The position numbers and the translations under genes were made by a program. This document shows positions 6,070 to 6,518 of a DNA stretch of 6,518 nt, in pieces. Position 1 is the first letter of the stretch; every line of letters begins with the position of its first letter. The notes under the pieces were generated by a model. It did no database searches and was not told where the DNA came from. It saw only the letters and a list, made by a program, of their open reading frames with translations. Origin of the DNA: Candidatus Izemoplasma sp. (GTDB lineage Bacteria > Bacillota_I > Bacilli_A > Izemoplasmatales > Izemoplasmataceae); assembly GCA_029939615.1 (NCBI GenBank), contig JAOZSP010000095.1:1-6518 (forward strand), written 5' to 3'.

Positions 6070-6518
6070 TTATTCGTAAAAGAATTCACCGCGTTCATAA
6101 TTATATGGTCCACTAGTAAGTACTAGGTCATCGAATGCAATTAATTCAATAAATGTCGAACTTAAATTAGATGAACTAACAGGATTAAAGTAAAATGAAT
6201 TTCGCAATATGTTTGAAGATGGAATAGCGTTACCACTAGAGTTGATTCTTCCTCGATAACTATTAATTATTATTCCGTGAATTGGTTGAATTAATTCGTC
6301 CTCTATAAAGATATAGTTTAATGAAGTATTTCTCGCAGCTGCAAAAAACACACCATTTACATTTAGTCTTGAGTTTACCGCGTCGATATATATTGATTCT
6401 TCTGTATAAATAAACCAATCCCATTCATTAGGTAAAGCTGATGAACTATGTGATTCCCATAAAGAATTAACTTTGACATTGTCTTTAGTTATTAATGTGA
6501 ATCCCCATTCAGCTCCAG
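6070..6518 (-). CDS. Uncharacterised Ser/Asn-rich protein, C-terminal part (5' end beyond window)
   Basis: I do not recognise this protein. The minus-strand frame ending in TAA at 6072-6070 stays open to the window edge, giving 148 visible C-terminal residues. A GTG codon at 6351 could be mistaken for the start, but the open frame continues upstream with protein-like composition (GAEWGFTLIT at the edge, then NEWDWFIYTEESIYID), so the gene begins outside. The sequence is rich in Ser and Asn, has no cysteine, has lysine only within its first 15 visible residues, and alternates hydrophobic and polar residues as beta strands do. Two similar phrases, VNGVFFAAA (53-61) and IHGIIINSY (79-87), hint at a repeated strand unit. 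The four tryptophans (TGG) lie in the first 34 visible residues. No transmembrane helix or sorting motif is visible in this part. A surface or secreted beta-rich protein is possible (inference from composition). The convergent orientation and its own terminator separate it from the gcv operon. Confidence 0.78.
   Translation of the reverse strand, partial: GAEWGFTLITKDNVKVNSLWESHSSSALPNEWDWFIYTEESIYIDAVNSRLNVNGVFFAAARNTSLNYIFIEDELIQPIHGIIINSYRGRINSSGNAIPSSNILRNSFYFNPVSSSNLSSTFIELIAFDDLVLTSGPYNYERGEFFYE

Noticed and set aside
6070..6351. Minus-strand gene as a complete 93-residue protein starting at GTG 6351
   Set aside because: The frame stays open for 55 more complete codons to the window edge with protein-like sequence, so the GTG is an internal valine codon.
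1..6518. CRISPR array, insertion sequence, tRNA or rRNA genes
   Set aside because: No spaced repeats, transposase-like reading frames, terminal inverted repeats or recognisable tRNA/rRNA segments were seen. Almost the whole window is explained by the operon and the minus-strand gene.

Overview
The window is A+T-rich bacterial DNA. It carries a compact plus-strand operon that fills bases 1-5938, followed by a short convergent intergenic region and the 3' part of an unrelated minus-strand gene. Gene order is lipA (3' part only), gcvT, gcvH, gcvPA, gcvPB, lpd. This is a complete glycine cleavage system (T, H, split P and L proteins) co-transcribed with the enzyme that inserts sulfur into its lipoyl cofactor.

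The split P-protein (two genes, gcvPA and gcvPB), strong AGGAGG-type ribosome binding sites and low GC point to a Bacillota (Firmicutes) or Mollicutes-like lineage. TGA is the stop codon of lipA, gcvPB and lpd, and TGG encodes the tryptophans that are present. The organism therefore reads the standard bacterial code, not the TGA=Trp code of Mycoplasma and Spiroplasma. A clostridial, erysipelotrichial, acholeplasma-like or related free-living lineage would fit, but the exact taxon cannot be fixed from this sequence.

Layout: bases 1-339 hold the C-terminal 112 residues of lipoyl synthase. gcvT overlaps it by 4 bases (ATGA). gcvH and gcvPA follow after gaps of 14 and 11 bases, each behind an AGGAGG site. 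gcvPB overlaps gcvPA by one base (TAATG), and lpd overlaps gcvPB by 4 bases (ATGA). The operon ends in tandem stops (TGA TAA) and a strong intrinsic terminator at 5966-6008. A second hairpin at 6014-6046 is oriented as a terminator for the minus-strand gene at 6070-6518. That gene encodes a Ser/Asn-rich, probably beta-structured protein that I do not recognise.

How the genes work together: P-protein (PA+PB, PLP on PB) decarboxylates glycine and passes the aminomethyl group to the lipoyl arm of H-protein. T-protein transfers the one-carbon unit to tetrahydrofolate and releases ammonia. Lpd reoxidises the dihydrolipoyl arm with NAD+. LipA builds the lipoyl group from an octanoyl group already attached to a carrier protein such as GcvH. 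The reaction set is reversible, so the operon could serve glycine catabolism, one-carbon supply or glycine synthesis.

I found no previously undescribed system. The points worth a second look are the lipA-to-lpd operon, the absence of a Shine-Dalgarno site before lpd, the complete lack of tryptophan in three consecutive large proteins, and the unrecognised minus-strand gene.
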